Shown piece after piece: positions 15,739 to 17,450 of a stretch of DNA of 17,450 nucleotides. The stretch lies in assembly GCA_020350865.1 (NCBI GenBank), contig CP070726.1, forward strand, positions 1,830,563 through 1,848,012, given 5' to 3'. The notes beneath the pieces are model-generated. The model saw only the letters and a list, made by a program, of their open reading frames with translations, was not told where the DNA came from and did no database searches. The stretch comes from Thermoplasmata archaeon. GTDB taxonomy: Archaea > Thermoplasmatota > Thermoplasmata > GCA-020350865. Each line of letters begins with the position of its first letter. Position 1 is the first letter of the stretch. A program made the translations under genes and the position numbers.

Positions 15739-16440
15739 CTATTCTTCAAGTAACTCAACCATATAATCTGTATATTGTTGGGTTTTCGTTGGGATTATCC
15801 GTATCTTTTTATCTTCTAATGGTTTGTAATAATCTAACAACACAATTAATTTTTTTGAGCCTGTTTCAAAATGATTTCCACGTTCTCTTTTCCCATCTAT
15901 TAATACAGATTTTACGTAATATCTTTGAACATCCCGATCATGTATTTCATCTCTTACAGTCTGTATTTTACTGTCAGAATCAAATACGAATTCGGTGGTA
16001 TGCTCAGGTTTGAGATATACTTTTTTTTCTTCTCGCTGTTTTTGACTCATGCCAAATACTTTCGCAGATAGATAATCTGCATCTTTATTTTCTGTTGCAG
16101 GTATCCATTCGTAATCGACATGTTGAAATTTTGCTTCTAAATCTTTTATCCGTTTATAAAGAGGTATTAATTTCTTATTTTTAATCCCCCATTCCCCTGA
16201 TATTTGTTTAATTACTAATTCAGAATCTCCCTTGACTAGTAAATGTCCATTATAAATTTTAGATAATTCTTCAAGACCTTTTATAAGAGCGTTATATTCA
16301 GCTTGGTTATTTGTTCCATCTCCGTATTTTTCGGATATTTCCATTATGTTCTCATTATCTTCATTTAAAACAACAACCCCAATACCCATTTCTCCAGGGT
16401 TAGGGACACAACGACCATCAAATTTCAATAAATAAGCCAT
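15739..16440 (-). CDS. rnhA: RNase HI-like protein with a C-terminal extension
   Basis: Protein of 233 residues. The first 130 form an RNase HI fold with the expected acidic residues: D8 in 'LKFDGRCVPNPG', E48 in 'TNNQAEYNALIKGLE', D72 in 'VKGDSELVIKQI' and D122 in 'ENKDADYLSAK'. It should cleave the RNA strand of RNA:DNA hybrids. Residues about 131-233 are an extra charged domain that I do not recognise; it is not the N-terminal hybrid-binding domain seen in some RNases H. The start is supported by GGTGAT close upstream. The gene is strikingly AT-rich (TTA, ATA, AAT and AAA codons) next to alba and folC, which suggests transfer or location in an accessory island. The stop is TAG. A TATA-like 'TTTAAATAAC' on this strand near 16497-16507 may serve it. 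Confidence 0.85.
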   Translation of the reverse strand: MAYLLKFDGRCVPNPGEMGIGVVVLNEDNENIMEISEKYGDGTNNQAEYNALIKGLEELSKIYNGHLLVKGDSELVIKQISGEWGIKNKKLIPLYKRIKDLEAKFQHVDYEWIPATENKDADYLSAKVFGMSQKQREEKKVYLKPEHTTEFVFDSDSKIQTVRDEIHDRDVQRYYVKSVLIDGKRERGNHFETGSKKLIVLLDYYKPLEDKKIRIIPTKTQQYTDYMVELLEE

Positions 16441-16586
16441 TAGATCACCCAGAAATACAAATGGTTTCCATTTCTCAAATTAGGTATTAGATACGGTTAT
16501 TTAAACCTTATATCGGCAGTACGCTATTTTTAAGCAGAATAATATTATGTGTTAATAATCATTCAAATATGAATATAAGTAGCTCT

Positions 16587-16808
16587 CTATTCGGATCGCC
16601 TCCGTTGATAGTGATTCTGGATTATCCCTAAAATAACCATTATCAAACCGGCCAAAAATGCAATAAATCCTCCAAGGAAGGCATAACCCTGCATTGGTAA
16701 AGGATTCATACTTATGTAGCTCCCTGCGATTCCAATTACTATCATTCCTATGATCATTAAATAGACACCGAGAAATAAATTCGAATTTCGTTTCTTTTTA
16801 TCTGTCAT
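16587..16808 (-). CDS. Small two-helix membrane protein
   Basis: Protein of 73 residues, family not recognised. A short lysine-rich N-terminus (MTDKKKRN) precedes a membrane helix (about 11-32), a short loop (SMNPLPMQG) and a second helix (about 41-63). The C-terminus is basic (HYQRRRSE). Basic residues at both ends predict that both termini are cytoplasmic. A weak GTGATGG lies upstream of the ATG. It is AT-rich like its neighbours and lies 146 bases upstream of the RNase H gene on the same strand. The stop is TAG. No function can be assigned. Confidence 0.55.
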   Translation of the reverse strand: MTDKKKRNSNLFLGVYLMIIGMIVIGIAGSYISMNPLPMQGYAFLGGFIAFLAGLIMVILGIIQNHYQRRRSE

Positions 16809-16912
16809 TATTCCATCACTAAAAATAATGATATATTACAGTTATATTGTTTTCCTCTACATGTAGTATATAGTCTGGTGGAAAAATAAAATTAAATCAG
16901 AAGCATTATCCA

Positions 16913-16938
16913 CAAATCCTCAAACAAGTTAGATAAGG
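16913..16938 (+). repeat. 26-bp direct repeat, copy 1
   Basis: CAAATC CTCAAACAAG TTAGATAAGG matches copy 2 at 17265-17290 in 23 of 26 positions. The two copies flank the 79-residue gene, 352 bases apart. Confidence 0.6.
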
Positions 16939-16961
16939 GGGCTCTCATGATCTGTTTGAGG
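16918..16961. promoter_or_regulatory. Perfect 9-bp inverted repeat upstream of the small gene at 17012
   Basis: CCTCAAACA (16918-16926) and TGTTTGAGG (16953-16961) are exact reverse complements separated by 26 bases. The right arm ends about seven bases before a TATA-like AAATATTAA (16968-16976). The position suits an operator or activator site, or an RNA hairpin; neither is shown. Confidence 0.4.
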
Positions 16962-17011
16962 GCAACGAAATATTAATTATCCTCAACTCAATTCGATAAT
17001 AGGGCGTTTAT

Positions 17012-17251
17012 ATGGAAGAGGAGAATATATTTGGAAGACGAACAGACTTGGTTGTTCGTATTTTGGGAATTATTACCCTCGTCTTTGGATTTTATTTATG
17101 TGGCGTATCAATCTTATTAATTGTGAAATTACTAATACCGGGTAAACAGGATATGGACATACTGAGGGGTTATGCATGCCTTTCCTTTTTATTTATATTA
17201 CTTGGTTTATCATTATACAATCTTTATTTCATTAATAAAAACAAAAAATGA
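17012..17251 (+). CDS. Small two-helix membrane protein
   Basis: Protein of 79 residues, family not recognised. It has an acidic and basic N-terminus (MEEENIFGRRTD), a membrane helix (about 13-38), a short polar loop (PGKQDMDILRG) and a second helix (about 54-74), ending in NKNKK. Only a weak AGGG lies before the ATG. The size and layout resemble the 73-residue protein on the other strand, but the sequences show no clear similarity. An inverted repeat and a TATA-like element lie upstream, and 26-bp direct repeats flank the gene. The stop is TGA. Function unknown. Confidence 0.55.
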   Translation: MEEENIFGRRTDLVVRILGIITLVFGFYLCGVSILLIVKLLIPGKQDMDILRGYACLSFLFILLGLSLYNLYFINKNKK

Positions 17252-17264
17252 GAGGATTTGTACC

Positions 17265-17290
17265 CAAATGCTCAAATATGTTAGATAAGG
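17265..17290 (+). repeat. 26-bp direct repeat, copy 2
   Basis: CAAATG CTCAAATATG TTAGATAAGG begins 13 bases after the stop of the 79-residue gene and lies upstream of the partial gene at 17340. It lacks the inverted-repeat partner seen next to copy 1. Confidence 0.6.
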
Positions 17291-17309
17291 AAACTTGAAA
17301 GATAGATTG

Positions 17310-17319
17310 AAATATATGA
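17310..17319 (+). promoter_or_regulatory. TATA-like box for the partial gene at 17340
   Basis: AAATATATGA is centred about 26 bases before the ATG at 17340, the spacing expected for a leaderless archaeal transcript. No ribosome binding site is seen. Confidence 0.35.
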
Positions 17320-17339
17320 TAGAGAACTTCTGATTGGGT

Positions 17340-17450
17340 ATGCTCATGCAAGCAGGGAAGGATGGAATTGGAAAGATACACGATAAATTCGGAAGGCTAT
17401 ATATCCAAAAAGACGAGAAGGTCCTCGCTGAAGCACAGGTTCTTTTTAAA
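17340..17450 (+). CDS. Start of an unidentified gene running off the right edge (3' partial)
   Basis: An open frame of 37 codons runs from ATG 17340 to the last base with no stop. It begins MLMQAGKDGIGKIHDKFG and continues 'RLYIQKDEKVLAEAQVLFK'. A second ATG at 17346 is also possible. Codon use (AAG, GAG, CTC, GTC) is closer to the host-like genes than to the AT-rich neighbours. A TATA-like box at leaderless spacing supports a real start. The visible part is too short to name a family. Confidence 0.5.
   Translation, partial: MLMQAGKDGIGKIHDKFGRLYIQKDEKVLAEAQVLFK

Noticed and set aside
16562..16574. Small hairpin in ATTCAAATATGAAT after the 73-residue gene.
   Set aside because: A 5-bp stem in AT-rich DNA is expected by chance and no U-run follows it.
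1..17450. CRISPR arrays, tRNA or rRNA genes, insertion sequences.
   Set aside because: No regularly spaced short repeats, no tRNA cloverleaf or T-loop signature, and no transposase motif were found on either strand.

Overview
The window reads as a chromosome segment of a euryarchaeon, most likely a Thermoplasmatota-type lineage. The support is archaeal: an archaeal/eukaryotic-style ribosomal protein S15 followed by an archaeal RecJ-like DHH nuclease, an Alba chromatin protein, TATA-like boxes, GGTGA/GGAGG ribosome binding sites, and PKD/beta-propeller ectodomains joined to winged helices. The lineage placement is inference. The host-like part (about 1-15600) is moderately GC-rich; from about 15660 to the right edge the DNA becomes clearly AT-rich.

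Layout. Bases 1-4681 (+) hold two paralogous membrane-spanning regulators. Each has a large extracytoplasmic sensor (beta-propellers, PPC, PKD), one C-terminal membrane helix and two cytoplasmic winged-helix domains. They share the cytoplasmic half but differ outside. Next on the + strand are a small MTH1187/YqgV-family protein (4735-5040), a two-helix membrane protein with a cysteine-containing tail (5204-5947), S15 (6015-6470), the RecJ-like nuclease (6499-7893), which is interrupted by an in-frame amber codon, and a double-[4Fe-4S] QueG/dehalogenase-like protein (7961-8782).

From 8791 the genes run on the minus strand. The first is a 1665-residue cytoplasmic protein (8791-13788) built from about 63-residue helical repeats, a 505-residue tandem duplication (helices, beta-sandwich, Roadblock/longin-like module), and a C-terminal region resembling the end of isoleucyl-tRNA synthetase. 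I regard it as the most unusual object here. Upstream of it lie folC (13888-15192) and alba (15310-15585). The AT-rich tail carries an RNase HI-like gene with a C-terminal extension, two tiny two-helix membrane proteins, a 26-bp direct repeat pair with an inverted repeat, and the start of a gene running off the window.

The genes are mostly independent housekeeping and sensory units. S15-recJ is the clearest co-transcribed pair. TAG ends 7 of the 13 complete reading frames, which argues that the amber inside recJ is not part of a general reassignment of TAG. No tRNA, rRNA, CRISPR array or transposase was seen, and no gap between genes exceeds about 205 bases.
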